Assembly: GCF_005239225.2 (NCBI RefSeq)
Contig: NC_133297.1
Location: forward strand, 22,233,882 to 22,297,881
Length of the DNA: 64,000 nucleotides
Direction of reading: 5' to 3'
Source: Populus alba
Taxonomy: Eukaryota; Streptophyta; Magnoliopsida; Malpighiales; Salicaceae
Shown: positions 11,973 through 24,184 of the stretch, one piece after another
Layout of the letters: every line of letters starts with the position of its first letter
Numbering within the stretch: position 1 is the first letter of the stretch
Made by a program: the position numbers and the translations under genes
The notes under the pieces: generated by a model
Told to the model about the DNA's origin: nothing
The model's input: the letters and a program-made list of their open reading frames with translations, nothing else
Database searches by the model: none

Positions 11973-13423
11973 TGTTGTAACCTAATTTTGGCCCATTGGC
12001 TTTTAATTTAATTTTTACAGGGTTTAAAAATGTAAAATTAAAATATTAGAGACTATTCGATGAAAAGTGTGATTTGTCAACTTGCGTGAAAATTAAGGAC
12101 TATAATGTGCTTTTGTTATTCTATCATTATCTTTGAGATAATCCTTACTTTTGAGATAGTCCTTACCTTCGAAATAAATCGCTTAATCTTCAAGATAATC
12201 CTTACCTTCAAGATAATGATAGTTGTTCTGCTTCGAATTCGATTCTAATTCGCTAAACTTCAAAAAAGAAAATGAGTTTGATTGAGACTTACTTCTTGCA
12301 AGCGATGGGACTCTTACACTATAAATACTGATCCCAGTCTATGCAAAAAAAGGGAGGATGGAAGGGAGGAAAAAACCCTAAAAAAGAGACCCCAGAGGAG
12401 GCCATTACCAGAAACTCTAAAAGAGAGAAACATAAAAAAGGAAGGGGGTGGCGAACCCTATACTAGTCGCCGCCCCTTTTAACCCTTTTTTTTTTTTAGC
12501 CCAGTCTCACTCGACTTCGCCTTCAACAACCGCACACCTAGGTAAGTTTCCTTCCTTGCTGGCTAAAATAATGAATTGGTTACTGTTGCATACATTTTTC
12601 GATAGCAGAAAATTCCAAAAATATTTGGGGCCTTCGTTGATTTATTTGTGAGCCCCTCACACTTTGTTTTATTTTTTTTTCTTTGTGTTTATATTTTTTA
12701 TAGATGTGCTCAAAATGTGGACTATTATTGTTAAATGCAAATATGTCATGCAATGTTTTTTTACTTCCATCTAAAAAAATAGAAAAATAAAAAAGGTAGA
12801 AAAAAATAAAAATGTGTATACACGAATAAAAATAATATAAAATTTATTGTTTATCCACTGACGCTACGAGTCAGGAATAAAAATACCTTTTAAATTTATA
12901 TTATTTATATTTGTTGTATTTATATTATTTAGCTAGAAAAATAAAAAATATATGCATACGTAAAAATAAATTATTTTTATTTATTTATTCATTGACGCTT
13001 AGAGTCGGGAATAAAAAATATTGATCTAATTTATATTTTATAGCTACGTGATATTTACCCAACGCCAGAGTTGGAAATATCCGTAGTTGAATATTCACTA
13101 GCGCTAGAGTCAAGAATATTATAAGCAAATTAATCATAGCGTAAACTAATAAACATTTATCAATTTAAAGACGAAAACTAGCAATGCAGCCTGCCTCAGG
13201 CAGAACGTTTAAAGGGTTATAATATCTTCCCTTTTTACGTAACAGTCCCCGAACCATAGAATCTCTGTTGTCCAGTTAGAGTTCCTAGTGACCATAAATA
13301 CTAGGTGGTGACTCCTTAAATAAGACAAATTCCCCATTAAAGAACAGAAGATGCCAGATATATGTTCCTTCTCCAATCGAGTTGATAATTTTTAATTGGT
13401 CGTCGCGATGTCCAGGTGTGACA
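11973..13423 (+). repeat. 3' LTR of the Tat-like element
   Basis: It starts TGTTGTAACC after the polypurine tract and ends GGTGTGACA, followed by the CATGT target duplication. The first 340 bases match the left fragment at 1980-2340. A TATA box (TATAAATA) stands at 12320. The rest is AT-rich with repeated (TGACGC/TAGAGTC)GGAATA phrases around 12860-13110. Confidence 0.75.
12320..12327 (+). promoter_or_regulatory. TATA box in the Tat-like LTR
   Basis: TATAAATA lies about 350 bases into the LTR, in a position suited to drive element transcription. The left LTR fragment breaks off just before this site, so only this copy has it. Confidence 0.5.
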
Positions 13424-13942
13424 CATGTAACTTATAAAATGCAAATATTGACCATATATAGTGGTAGGCATGCATAAGGACATGACTTCAATTGTTTTCT
13501 GGTGTATATCTAAAACCTTAAAACATGCAAACTTAAAAAAAAAAAAAACAAAAACAAAGACTGATATTATAGCATTCAATGCGAACAAAGACATAACAGA
13601 CATGCACTGAACCAAGTTTCTAAAAATTAACAATTAAAAAGAAACCCATGCAAATTTAGGGAAAAAGAGAGTTACAGAATAAGAAAACCAAAGCAATAAA
13701 AGTATATAATCAAGTTCTTTTATTCATAAGATGATGATTGATCCCACATAAAAGCGGCACACAATTCATAATATTATAACAAAAAAAAATCTAAACCTTT
13801 AAACATGCTAACTTAAAAAAATGCAACTATTGACATATAGAGTGGCATGCATTAAGAAATACATAAGAGACAGGCTATAATATTTTTCCTAGTTAGATCT
13901 AAACATTAAAACATGTAAACTAAAAAAAAAACAAAGATACTG
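13424..13942. repeat. Remainder of duplication unit A and all of unit B
   Basis: 13424-13640 continues the unit interrupted at 1978, beginning with the CATGT duplication. 13641-13942 is the second copy (AGAGAGTTACAGAATAAGAA, GCACACAATTCATAATATTA, TATAGAGTGGCATGCATTAA). The copies differ at many positions, so the duplication is old. Confidence 0.7.
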
Positions 13943-14385
13943 AGTCATGTAGTTAGATGTACCGAAATAAAGATCGGGTGTTTGTTGTGCTTTCTAAAAG
14001 ATAAAATTTTAAAAGCCCTCTTTTGGTTCTTGACAGAAAAATAGAATGCCAAACAAATGCCTCAACACAAATCGAGAGTTTGTTGTTCTTTCCAAGAGAC
14101 AAAGATATTAGATCTTTGTGTTTCCTAAATTAAAACAGAACGAAACAAATTAGAAAAAAAAACTGAGTCATGTAGTTAGGATGTACTGAAATAGAGATCG
14201 GGTTTTGTTGTGCTTTCAGAAGATAAAATTTTTAAAACCCTCTTTGGTTCTTGATAGAAAAACAGAACACCAAACAAAATGCCTCAACACAGATAGCGGA
14301 GTTTTGTTTATCTTTCCAAAGACAAAAGATATTAGATCTTTGGTTCCTGAATTAAAATAGAACAAAACAAATTACAAAAAAAAAA
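13938..14385. repeat. Second tandem duplication, about 224 bp x 2
   Basis: Both copies begin with ACTGAGTCATGTAGTTAG (near 13938 and 14161) and contain AGATCGGGT, TTGTTGTGCTTTC, CCTCAACACA and AAAGATATTAGATCTTTG. They differ by scattered substitutions and 1-2 base indels. Confidence 0.85.
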
Positions 14386-14616
14386 AAAGGATATGATTAT
14401 TTAAATATTGGGAATTTGAGTTACCTGAAGTTTTTTAAATAAATTCATAAGAAAATTACCTTGAAAATCATAATAATTTTAGCATGTCTTCAACCATTTA
14501 TGGGTTATGAAGAAGCACCATCACTACGAAAAGAACTAGAAGAAGGCAGCTTGATCTAGTGTATGTTTGAGTTTAGAAATGGGTAGTTATTTTTAGCCCG
14601 AATGATCTATGGACAG

Positions 14617-15116
14617 NNNNNNNNNNNNNNNNNNNNNNNNNNNNNNNNNNNNNNNNNNNNNNNNNNNNNNNNNNNNNNNNNNNNNNNNNNNNNNNNNNNN
14701 NNNNNNNNNNNNNNNNNNNNNNNNNNNNNNNNNNNNNNNNNNNNNNNNNNNNNNNNNNNNNNNNNNNNNNNNNNNNNNNNNNNNNNNNNNNNNNNNNNNN
14801 NNNNNNNNNNNNNNNNNNNNNNNNNNNNNNNNNNNNNNNNNNNNNNNNNNNNNNNNNNNNNNNNNNNNNNNNNNNNNNNNNNNNNNNNNNNNNNNNNNNN
14901 NNNNNNNNNNNNNNNNNNNNNNNNNNNNNNNNNNNNNNNNNNNNNNNNNNNNNNNNNNNNNNNNNNNNNNNNNNNNNNNNNNNNNNNNNNNNNNNNNNNN
15001 NNNNNNNNNNNNNNNNNNNNNNNNNNNNNNNNNNNNNNNNNNNNNNNNNNNNNNNNNNNNNNNNNNNNNNNNNNNNNNNNNNNNNNNNNNNNNNNNNNNN
15101 NNNNNNNNNNNNNNNN
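14617..15116. other. Assembly gap (500 N)
   Basis: The run of N is exactly 500 bases, a conventional filler length, so the real distance is unknown. It separates the duplicated DNA on the left from CACTA-like sequence on the right. Confidence 0.98.
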
Positions 15117-15890
15117 ATTACTAATTCTAAGTTAAATTCAACATTAACAACTAAATTCAACATTAACAACAAACATTCAACAAATTAACTAATAACAATT
15201 ATGCCACTAAAAAAAAAAATATTCAATAAATTCAAAAAAAAAAAAAAAACTATAGACTTTAGGAAAGAAACATACATACCTTAATATGTGTTGAGTTCAA
15301 AACTTTATCTACATTACAAAAAAAGAAACCAAAACAAAAAACATAACAAAAGTAAAAATAACTAAAAATGAAATAAAGTAAAATAGAAGAAAAACACTTA
15401 CCTTTTAATGTGATGAACATTCATAACAAATCTTGCTAGAGATTCTAGTTGAAAGCCTTGAAGGATTGAGAGGAAAAAAATCAAAATTTTGAGGTGAAAA
15501 ACAGAGGAGAAGAAAAAATGAATCGAAGCGGCGGGCGCTGGAATTTATAGGGCAGATTCACCTACGGATTCACCGACAGCAATTAAAAATTATTTTTTTT
15601 TAAAATTCGTCGATAACAGGTCAAAAATCCGTCGGTAATTTTTGAATTTCACACCAAAATTTTTAATTACCCTCCATATTTTTCGCGGTCCGTCGATGAT
15701 TCCATCGGTAATCTGACATGGTTAGAGGTGCATTCAATTCATACCCTTTGGAATTCGCACATTCCATCGATATTTGTGCCGGTAAAATTTGACCACTGAC
15801 AAATTACCGACGGACATCTTCTGTCGGTATCGGCGTCGATAAGTCCATTGGTATTGACATCAGTGATTGTGGTATTTTGTTGTAATTATT
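15117..15890 (-). mobile_element. CACTA-like element fragment, 5' end on minus strand
   Basis: The minus strand shows a likely splice donor near 15400 (AAG|GTAAGTGTTT), then GACGG/GTCGG subterminal motifs at 15570-15850, and a TIR-like end (plus strand GGTATTTTGTTGTAAT). The order matches the 5' side of the Tnp2 element at 20400-20975, so this looks like the promoter end of a second CACTA element adjoining the first. The gap cuts its other side. Confidence 0.5.
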
Positions 15891-16035
15891 TTTGAACTCT
15901 CTGTGAGATGCCGACGGACATGATTCTATCGATATTTACATCAGTGATTGTGGTATTTTGTTGTAATTATTTTCAAACTCTCTGTGAGATCCCGACGGAC
16001 ATGATTCTGTCGGTATTTATGTCGGTGTTTGTATT
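15545..16035. repeat. CACTA subterminal repeats with a local tandem duplication
   Basis: Motifs of the type CCGACGGACAT and GTCGGTAT recur (near 15695, 15805, 15910, 15993). A unit of about 100 bp with CATCAGTGATTGTGGTATTT TGTTGTAATTATTTT and AACTCTCTGTGAGAT is present twice in tandem (15850-15907 and 15930-15990), followed by a third partial copy. Such motifs are binding sites for the TnpA-type protein in known CACTA elements. Confidence 0.65.
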
Positions 16036-16199
16036 TCCTATTTACCTTCCTGCAAAAACTTCAATGATAAACTGTCTATCGCACAAAACAATTGCAACAG
16101 TGCTTAAACAATAAATATATATTTCGTGTTACAAAATATATCATCCATAATGTAAATTACATGAAGAAAAGGGTTTTACACAGGGCTTCGTTTTGATAG

Positions 16200-19100
16200 T
16201 TAATCAGAATTTTCTTCTTCTTTGTCATCAATTAAATAGTCATAATCTTCAATATGGATATCATCTTCTTCATCAACATTTGCTTGTCTGCTAGAGCTCA
16301 AAATAATGTTCAACTCCTCTACGTCAACATCAATAAGACTATCATCGGAAACATGAAAATTTGAATTTTCTTCCAATTCAATCGAAGGAGCAACTCAATA
16401 TGGTTTAACCAACTCACTAACTTGAAAGACTTCATCTCGCACACTTGTGTCTTCGTTCTCATCCTGAACAACCTCGACACGATCCCGTGGTTTTGTTTTT
16501 ACAACGGACAACCAATCAACTCTTGATCGATCATTTCTAAATGAAGTGGTGTATGTGTAATAAACTTGTTGACATTGCTTTGCGAAAACAAAGACATCAT
16601 TTATGTTACGGTGTCTAGCTTTTGAGTTGATTTCGACCAGACCATAATGCGAATCAATTCTGATTCCTCTATTAGTCGTGTCATACCAATAACATTTGAA
16701 TAAAAACACTTTATTCTGCTCGCTATGATATTGCAGTTCGACGACCTCTTCTAATCTACCATAGTAGTCAACTTCTAACTCACTACTATTGGATCCCTTA
16801 ACATAAACACCGCAGTTGTATGTCTTTCTTCCTTACCCGTATTCTTCAGTATGGAAAACATATCCATTGACAAAATACCCGTTGTAGCATTTAACGTTTC
16901 TTGCAGGCCCGAGGCTTAGTGAAGACAATGACTTAGGCGCACTCCTTCCCATTTGATAAACCTTGTATATATGTAATGTACATCAATAAACAGTAAATGA
17001 ACTTGAATCTCGTTATGACATGCATACGTACAGTAATTTTACAGTTAGAATGAGTTTGTGATAGTGCTTACATGTGTTCTGAACCACGTGGCGAATTGTT
17101 CATCTTGTAATTGAAAGATCTGGGATTCGGTCAGTTGTGAGTTATTGGAGAGCAAATATTGTCGGTGCTGCCTGCAAATGATAATGAGTGTATGATATTA
17201 CAATATATAATTAACAGTATATTACTGACAAAGTTTAATTAGTATTACACATATATAAACTTACTGAATAAAAGGTCTCAGCTCATCACAGTTAAATAGA
17301 ACGTAGTTGTGTGCTTGTTTGAATTCTATTTCCGACAAATATCTTCCTTTTACGATATTTTAGGTGTGGGTCGATCCAGTATTGGGAGAATATTGACAAC
17401 TTCCCACTGGAAGGCACTTCACCGCCATCATCATGCCATGGAACGCGATTGATTCTTGTTCTTAGATGAGGTTCGAAATAGTACGAGATAAATATTGAGA
17501 TCTCTCTCAACAATATAGGCCTCACATATCGAAGCTCAACATGCGCCTTGTTTCTTAACCTTTTTCTTGAGATTAAACAAGTACCTGCATTGAATTACAA
17601 TTCAAGTATTTTCAATAAGAAAAACATAGAAAATACTTTTATATATGAATTACATTGCAACTATAAAATATCTAACCATTCGAATGGGTACATCCATCTA
17701 TACTCGACCGTCCTCCAGCTTTTGCCTCGAACAGTAGATGTATAGGGAGATGCTCTATTGAGTCAAAAAATGATGGAGGGAATATCATCTCAAGTTTGCA
17801 TAGTGTCTCGATGATATTCGTTTGAAGCCTCGCAATGTGCTCAACATTCAACTTGCTGGAACATATATCTCTGAAGAAATGACTGATTTCCGTCAGTGCA
17901 TCCCATATTCCTTTGGCATTAAATCACTGAAAAAAGCTAATGGGATGAGTGTTTGCATGAACACGTGGCAGTCATGACTCTTCATTCCATACAAATCTGT
18001 AGTCCTCTATAATTAACCAGCCTTGATTTATGTTTGATGCATGTCCATCCGGAAAACGCAGACTCTTAAGCCATTTGTAGACTAGCAGTTGTGCGTTTTT
18101 CTCTAACATGAAGCTTGCCCTTGGTTTTGCGACTCGTGACTCATCATAAACCAACTCCATATTTTTACGGTTATAGTATAAAGCTATATCCAATCTAGCT
18201 TTGATGTTGTCCTTTGTCTTCCCCTTCACATCCATGACGGTGTTGAAAATGTTCTCAAACACGTTCTTTTCAATGTGCATGACGTTAAGGTTATGGCGGA
18301 GTAGATTGGCCTTCCAATAAGGAAGCTCCCAAAAGATACTTTGCTTTACCCAATTATGGGTCAAACCAAAACCAGGAAACTTTTGCTTACCTGATTGAAG
18401 GGCCAAACACAATGTTACTGTACTCTAATACAACATCATGCAATTCTTCACCAGAAAGACACGAAGATGCAACATCTTTTTCAACTCTACCAACAAAGAA
18501 ATCTTTTATGTTCTTTTTGTACCTGTGATTAAGTGGCAAGAAGCGACGGTGACAGTCAAAAAAAGAAGCTTTACCTCCGTTTGCTAGCGTGAATGCCTTG
18601 TTGTTTTCCATGCAGTATGGACATGTGAGTTTCCCATGTGTGCTCCAACCAGAAAGCATTCCATAAGTTGGAAAATCATTGATAGTCCATATCAAAGCCG
18701 CCCTCATAAGGAAATTTTGTTTCCTTGATATATCGTAAGTCAAAGCTCTAGAGGACCACAACTGCGCCAACTCATCAATCAACGGCCGAAGACAAACATC
18801 TATATTCCACCCCAGGCTGCTTGGGCCGGGTATGACAGTAGATAAGAACATGAACTCCGACCTCATACACATTCCCGGTGGCAAGATATAAACTGTGAGT
18901 ATGACCGACCAATAAGAATAGGGAGCAGCAAATGACCCACATGGGTTGAATTCGTCTGTGCACAACCCAAGATGTCCATTTCCATTCCTTGATTCAGCTG
19001 AAAAGTCTGGATGCACATTATTAAAGCGTTTCCACGCTACGCCGTTAGAAGGATGCGATGTCAGAAGGATGCAGCATCACACCATTAACCGCATCATGTG

Positions 19101-19906
19101 CTTGGTGCCATGTTATGTGCTCAGCAGTCCTTGGTGACATGAATAACCTTTACAATCTAAGTGTGATCGGGAAGTATCTAAGTTTTTTATAGGCCATTAG
19201 AGTCTTTCCCATGCTAGTTTTGGGTTCGTAACGGGAATGCCCGCATGTCATGCACCCGGTCATCTCAGCATTTTTAAGGTAGTATAACATGTAGAAGTTA
19301 GGGGTTTCATCATGGGCTTCTCACCCATTCAATAATTTTATCATATCGGACCTCACTCAGCCCGTGATTTGACTTGATGGTGAACACATGTGCCACGACT
19401 GATAATTTATTATGGTTTGTGTAGCCATCTCATAATGGTTCGTCAGAATCTTTCAACAAATCAAAAAACCTAACTGCATTTGCATTAGGTTCTTCTTCTA
19501 TGATTGGACATTGACTGACATTACCTTAATTCATTCTCATTGCATCCATAACCATATTTCTGTAAGGATTAGTGTTGTCATTTGTCGTTTCATGCACGTT
19601 GCTAGCACTAGAAGTTGACCCAACCACCGTTTCTCTCATTCTCTTCTTACTAACAAATACTTCTCCATGTGCATACCAACACTGGTAATTCTCCATAAAC
19701 CCTTTGTGTAGAAGATGCATCATTACAACATCTGGATGCAGACACTTTTTATTTTAACACTTCCTACATAGACACCTAATACCGTTTCTAGTAAAATTTT
19801 TGGGAATAGATGTTGCGAAATTAATAAAACCCTGAACCCCGTTATAATAATCCATCCTCCGCAATCCTTGGGGTAAATCTCGATACATCCATGAACGATT
19901 ATCCAT
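16200..19906 (-). pseudogene. CACTA transposase Tnp2 gene, broken
   Basis: Read on the minus strand, the gene has the whole CACTA transposase layout. It starts at an ATG at 19906 with the transposase-associated domain (DNRSWMYRDLPQGLRRMDYY, Cys-rich end, MMHLLHKGFMENYQCW). It continues with a C-x2-C stretch (MTCGHSRYEP), then the Tnp2 domain around 19016-18387 (LGLCTDEFNPCG, PPGMCMRSEF, IPGPSSLG, DVCLRPLIDELAQLW, WTINDFPTYGMLSGWSTHGK). Next come HNWVKQSIFWELPYW and LNVMHIEKNVFENI, a DUF4218-like part (17900-17300), a DUF4216-like part (16709-16395, FKCYWYD) and an acidic C-terminus ending at 16200. The protein would cut and rejoin element ends in the nucleus. Stops interrupt it, for example after the Cys-rich region near 19755 and near 16395. 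Some gaps may be introns. Confidence 0.9.
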
Positions 19907-20589
19907 GACTTATATATATCGAACCTCTACAAAATTATGATGACATCATGTATTAGTTAACTAATTTAGGTAAATAAACTTGCAAAAATATTACTTTACC
20001 TCGAGATTATCCAACAAACCAATTACAACTTCTCATAAATATTAAATATTCATTATGATCATTTATTTAACGTCCATACGTACAAATTAATATATATAAA
20101 TTTACAAAAATTACCACACCGCAATACCATTGATAAAACTTAAAACGGACCCATTAAGCAAGCTATTCATTATTCCCAAAACAGCACATGTAATTCGGTA
20201 ATTCCATAAAGTTTTTAACGATTTACAAACAAATACAATCTTACAAAATCTAAAACAAATCACAACAGATATAAAATTATAAATTCATATACTACAAGTT
20301 TGTTTCAGAAATAACAATAAAACATGTACATCTACTAACAAAATACATATACTAAAAAAAACAACAAATTAAATTGACATTTAAATGTTAAAATTTAAAA
20401 AGATAGAATTACTTACAAAAATTGATAAATCTGTTGGAAAATCAAAACACGAATGCTGTGCACAAAACTTCAAGAAATATAACTTGTTGTGCTGAGATGA
20501 GGGAGATTTTTGTTTGGGTGTTGGTTGTTTGCAGATTGGGAGAGTTGGGATTAGGAAGAAGAAGGAGAAATAGGGGAGAAGAGTGTCGG
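19907..20589 (-). other. 5' untranslated and intron region of the Tnp2 gene
   Basis: AT-rich sequence lies upstream of the Tnp2 start. A candidate minus-strand splice donor is present near 20416 (GTAAGT as ACTTAC on plus). The purine-rich plus strand at 20500-20590 may hold the first non-coding exon. No separate protein was recognised. Confidence 0.4.
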
Positions 20590-20980
20590 CAGCAGGGAAT
20601 TATATTAACTTTTACCGTCGGTGTATCCGTCGGTAAAATAGACACATCACCACACGGATCAGCCATTTCAAATCTGTCGGTGATTCCGTTGGTATGTTTA
20701 ACGGTGAACCGGTCACGTCACTATATGGGCTTGTCGTTTTGAGTTCGTTGGTGATTCCGTCGAAAAAAAACCTCCACGTCAGCGACCGCATTTTTTTTTT
20801 TAATTCTGAACTTTTCTTCCGTAATTTGGTTGGTAACTACCGACGGACATTATCCATCGGCAGTTACCGACCGAATTACGGATGGAAAAATGTTGTTGGT
20901 AATTTCGACCTCAAATTGCCGATAGAAATATTATGTCGGTAAATCCGTTGGTATTAAGCGAATTTCTGGTTGTAAAATAT
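20590..20980. repeat. CACTA subterminal repeats and degenerate terminal inverted repeat
   Basis: Repeated short motifs (ACCGTCGGTG, CCGTCGGTAA, GTCGGTGATTCCGT, CTACCGACGGAC, GTCGGTAAATCCGT) fill this stretch. It ends with GCGAATTTCTGGTTGTA, which in reverse complement resembles the CACTACCAGAAATTCGC start of plant CACTA elements with the first bases altered. This marks the promoter-side end of the Tnp2 element. Confidence 0.65.
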
Positions 20981-22049
20981 TTAATTTATCATAACAAGAG
21001 CATTAAAAACATACAAATAGTTCAAAGAAAGCCTAAAATGCTTATATTTTTAAATCTATAATCATGAAAAAAATAAAACTCAAGTCAAACATGTTGTCAA
21101 CATAAATATAATAAAAGAATACTAGCATGCATATTAAGCATCAATCCAAACTTGCAATTGATATTAGGCATACATACTAATAATAAAAATAAAAACAGAT
21201 ATGCTTAAATTAAAACAAAGAATGACATTTACTTATTAAATCACTTTAAGTAATGAAATTTTTGTTGTTGTCAAGGTTGAATTATTTGTCCGTAAGACTT
21301 TATTGCTCTTTACTTGTGCAGCTAGAATGTTTGCATTATGCTTCCTAAGATTCCAACAACACCACCTTAATTTAGATACACTTTTAAACAAGGTCTTTGA
21401 AATTAAGTTTGTGTAACACAAGTATCTCTTAACAAAACATAAGCTCTAGATTTGGAAGAAAAACCAAAGCATAGAAAGAGAAGAAAACATTAAAATATAA
21501 GGTGAGGAAGAGTGCATAAAAACATGAAAAAGACATTGTTTTAAACTTTTCCTTCACCCTATTTTTATAATGAATTCTCAACATTCAACCTTTGATTAGC
21601 CACCATAAATAAAAAATTAAATCTGAATATAATGACTATAAATCTATTTTTTTTTTAGCTGAAAAAACTATCTACATAAAATGCTCATGAAAAAATTTAT
21701 TAAAATTCATGGACCAGGCCTGAGTCAAGAATTCAATTGATAAAAAATTACCTTTTATGGCATACAATATTATTTTACAACAAACTCAAACCCAAGTTGG
21801 GTCAACATGCACGTGCGGGTTTAAACCCAAAGCCCGGTTTTCCTAGTACCTCTCATCTCTAAAAGCTTGGATGTCCTTTGAGCTCAATTTTAACTTTTCA
21901 ACTACTCATTTTATAAACATCAAGAAAGTTTTATTTCTTTCTTACAAGGGGTATTGTTCTTTTAAAGGGTTTTAAGTTTCACCAAAACATGTCAACCAGG
22001 GGTTCTTTGAGATTAATTTTCGTTCAACCATAATTTGTTTAAAACATGT
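20981..22049. other. AT-rich intergenic DNA
   Basis: No gene or repeat was recognised. The GGGTTTAAACCCAAAGCCCG phrase near 21818 is a short palindromic run only. Confidence 0.5.
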
Positions 22050-22604
22050 TAAACAATTGAATGAATGAATGAGATTACTAGGACTAATTAATTAACAAAG
22101 TATAAGCTATCAACTACCTTGGCTAAGGAGAATGAATGAGATTACTAGGACCAATTGATTAACCAACTATCTAACTTGGGAGCTCTATTCTCAATTACTT
22201 GGATTTTTTGGGACATCATCAATGGTGCTATTTGTGGGAAGATTGATCAAAATGCCATCGATTGCTTTCTAAAACTTGCTTTTAGCATTTTTAGGGCATT
22301 TCATGGCACACAACCAATGCCTACTTGAACTATGATGTGGGACAAATCAATTCATTATCATGAACACTCCTACCTAGCAAGAACTTTAACAACTCACTAG
22401 TCAGGTACAACTCCTTACCCAGACCATGTTGGCAACCCAGAGGCAGAATCAAACCTTGCCACCCTAACAAGTCTTAACACCCTTAACAACACACAATGCC
22501 TTAGCACCATGACCACCGACTGCACAAGAAGCCCATAAATTATTACACTACCCAGAGGAGACTACTAAGAATGATATTTGTGGAAGTCTCTCAAGGAATT
22601 GTTG
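22050..22604 (+). repeat. Tat-like LTR end, primer-site region and gag start, truncated
   Basis: TATAAGC(T/C)ATCAACTA, CTTGG, GAAATTACTAG-like phrases and ACTTGGATTTTTTGGGA(C/T)ATCATC are shared with 57830-57955. After ATCATCA comes ATGGTGCTATTTGTGGGAAG, which fits the decayed ATTGGCGCCGTCTGTGGGAA sequence found after many Tat LTRs. The following bases look like an eroded gag start. A block of about 50 bases (GAATGAATGAGATTACTAGGAC) is duplicated within 22055-22165. The remnant is cut at 22605 by the next LTR. Confidence 0.6.
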
Positions 22605-22714
22605 TGACACGATAAAAAGATTGATGGCTTCTCCAAAATGTAGGAGTGTCGAAGTAATAAATAACTCGGCAAGACCCGGGTCGAACCATAGGGAAGTTAA
22701 CTATATAAATTATA

Positions 22715-22752
<38 letters not shown>

Positions 22753-24184
22753 GTTAAAGAGGACTTTCAGATGTAAGATTAATGTGAGGATTAAACAATA
22801 ATAAAAATAAATGTCAAGGTTAGAGGATCCACTAATAGTATTAGAAAGAAGTATAGTATAAACTCTTTTTATTAATCAATTGGAAACCACACACAAAGGA
22901 GGTTCCAATCGGATGATTTATCCTTAATAGTTCATTATAAGTTTTTAACATGATCATATTAATTATCTTATTTAAGTAACACCAAACTTTTAAATATTGT
23001 CAGAAATTCATGATGCTAACTTATGTTAACAACAAATCAAGTTCCTTTCATAGCATAGGTGTAGGTTATACCATATAGTTGGCTATGAAATTGCCAAGCA
23101 TTTGTTGCACCAAGTGTTATACAACACAAATCTAGATTAACCATTTAACAAGCAATGTATTAAGAATTAGTAAGATAAACAATAAAACATGTTAATAACA
23201 AACTTTCTTGGAAATAAACATTGAAGTCCATATTGAGTTTATATTATACTTATCCTAACACCATTAGTGAAACCTTCTCACCTTGACATAATGAACTTAG
23301 CTAAACATAATGAAGAAGATAAACATAAATAAACAATATAAGAACATTAGTATAGTAAAGAAAATGAAAAGTATAAACAAGAGATTAAGGAAAATATAAC
23401 ATGAAATAAAACTTAAACATTATAAAAATATAAAGAAACAAATAAAAAGCATGATCTTGATCTGATTAACCAAGATGCCTAAATGCATGGCAAATGCCTC
23501 CTTTTATAGGCTAAAATTTGAAACTATTGATTTGATCACTAATTGTTGAGTGGGTAACCACATCTTGACTTGGTGACAATCCTTATCTTCTTGTCTCAAC
23601 AAAACGTCATTGATAACATCCGAATTTAAACCACCTATACTCATGAAAGTTCTAGAAAATTGTCTCATCTTTCCAGGAAAAACAATTGAGGTCATTTGGA
23701 CTTCTAGAACTCAAGATATGGGTTGAACACTCAACAGTGTTTGGGCTGCAGGACAGATTTAGACTTCTTCATTGTTGCTATAATTTGGACATGAAAATAG
23801 CCTTTTTAAATCTTGGACTCCATATGAAAGTTTTAGTCCTATGTATTATCTTTCCATCCATATAAAGCAAACCTAAATTCAAGATTACAGCTCCAGATAT
23901 GACCCAATTACCGAACAGTGTTCCAGTTTGGACTGAACCATCATCTCTTTTTTAAGTTTGGTCCTCTCTTTATCCTTTCAATTTCAATACTTAAACTAAT
24001 CAATCAATCTTGTCATTTATGCGATAGACCTGCATTTAAGATGAACATTTATCATAAATTAAAGGTATCTTATATTATTAGATATGTTGTTATAAAACAT
24101 GCTTTAGTTAAAGAGTTATTGATACTTCAAGTGCAAAATGATGATATAAAACCTTGATGAAAATACATTTTTAAATACTAATTA
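22605..24184 (-). repeat. LTR of LOG-carrying Athila-like family, copy 1
   Basis: On the plus strand it runs TGACACGATAAAAAG...AATACTAATTA, the reverse complement of TGATTAGTA...GTGTCA. It aligns throughout with the LTRs at 25689, 32082, 43610 and 51430 (AGGAGTGTCGAAGTAATAAA, GGTCGAACCA, ACCACACACAAAGGAGGTTC, CTCCTTTTATAGGC). It carries an (AAT)n run at 22715-22751 and lacks the roughly 110-bp segment found in the younger LTRs. As the element lies on the minus strand, this is its 3' LTR. Confidence 0.85.

Noticed and set aside
14573..15172. Long ORFs across the N run
   Set aside because: They consist of unknown residues from the assembly gap.
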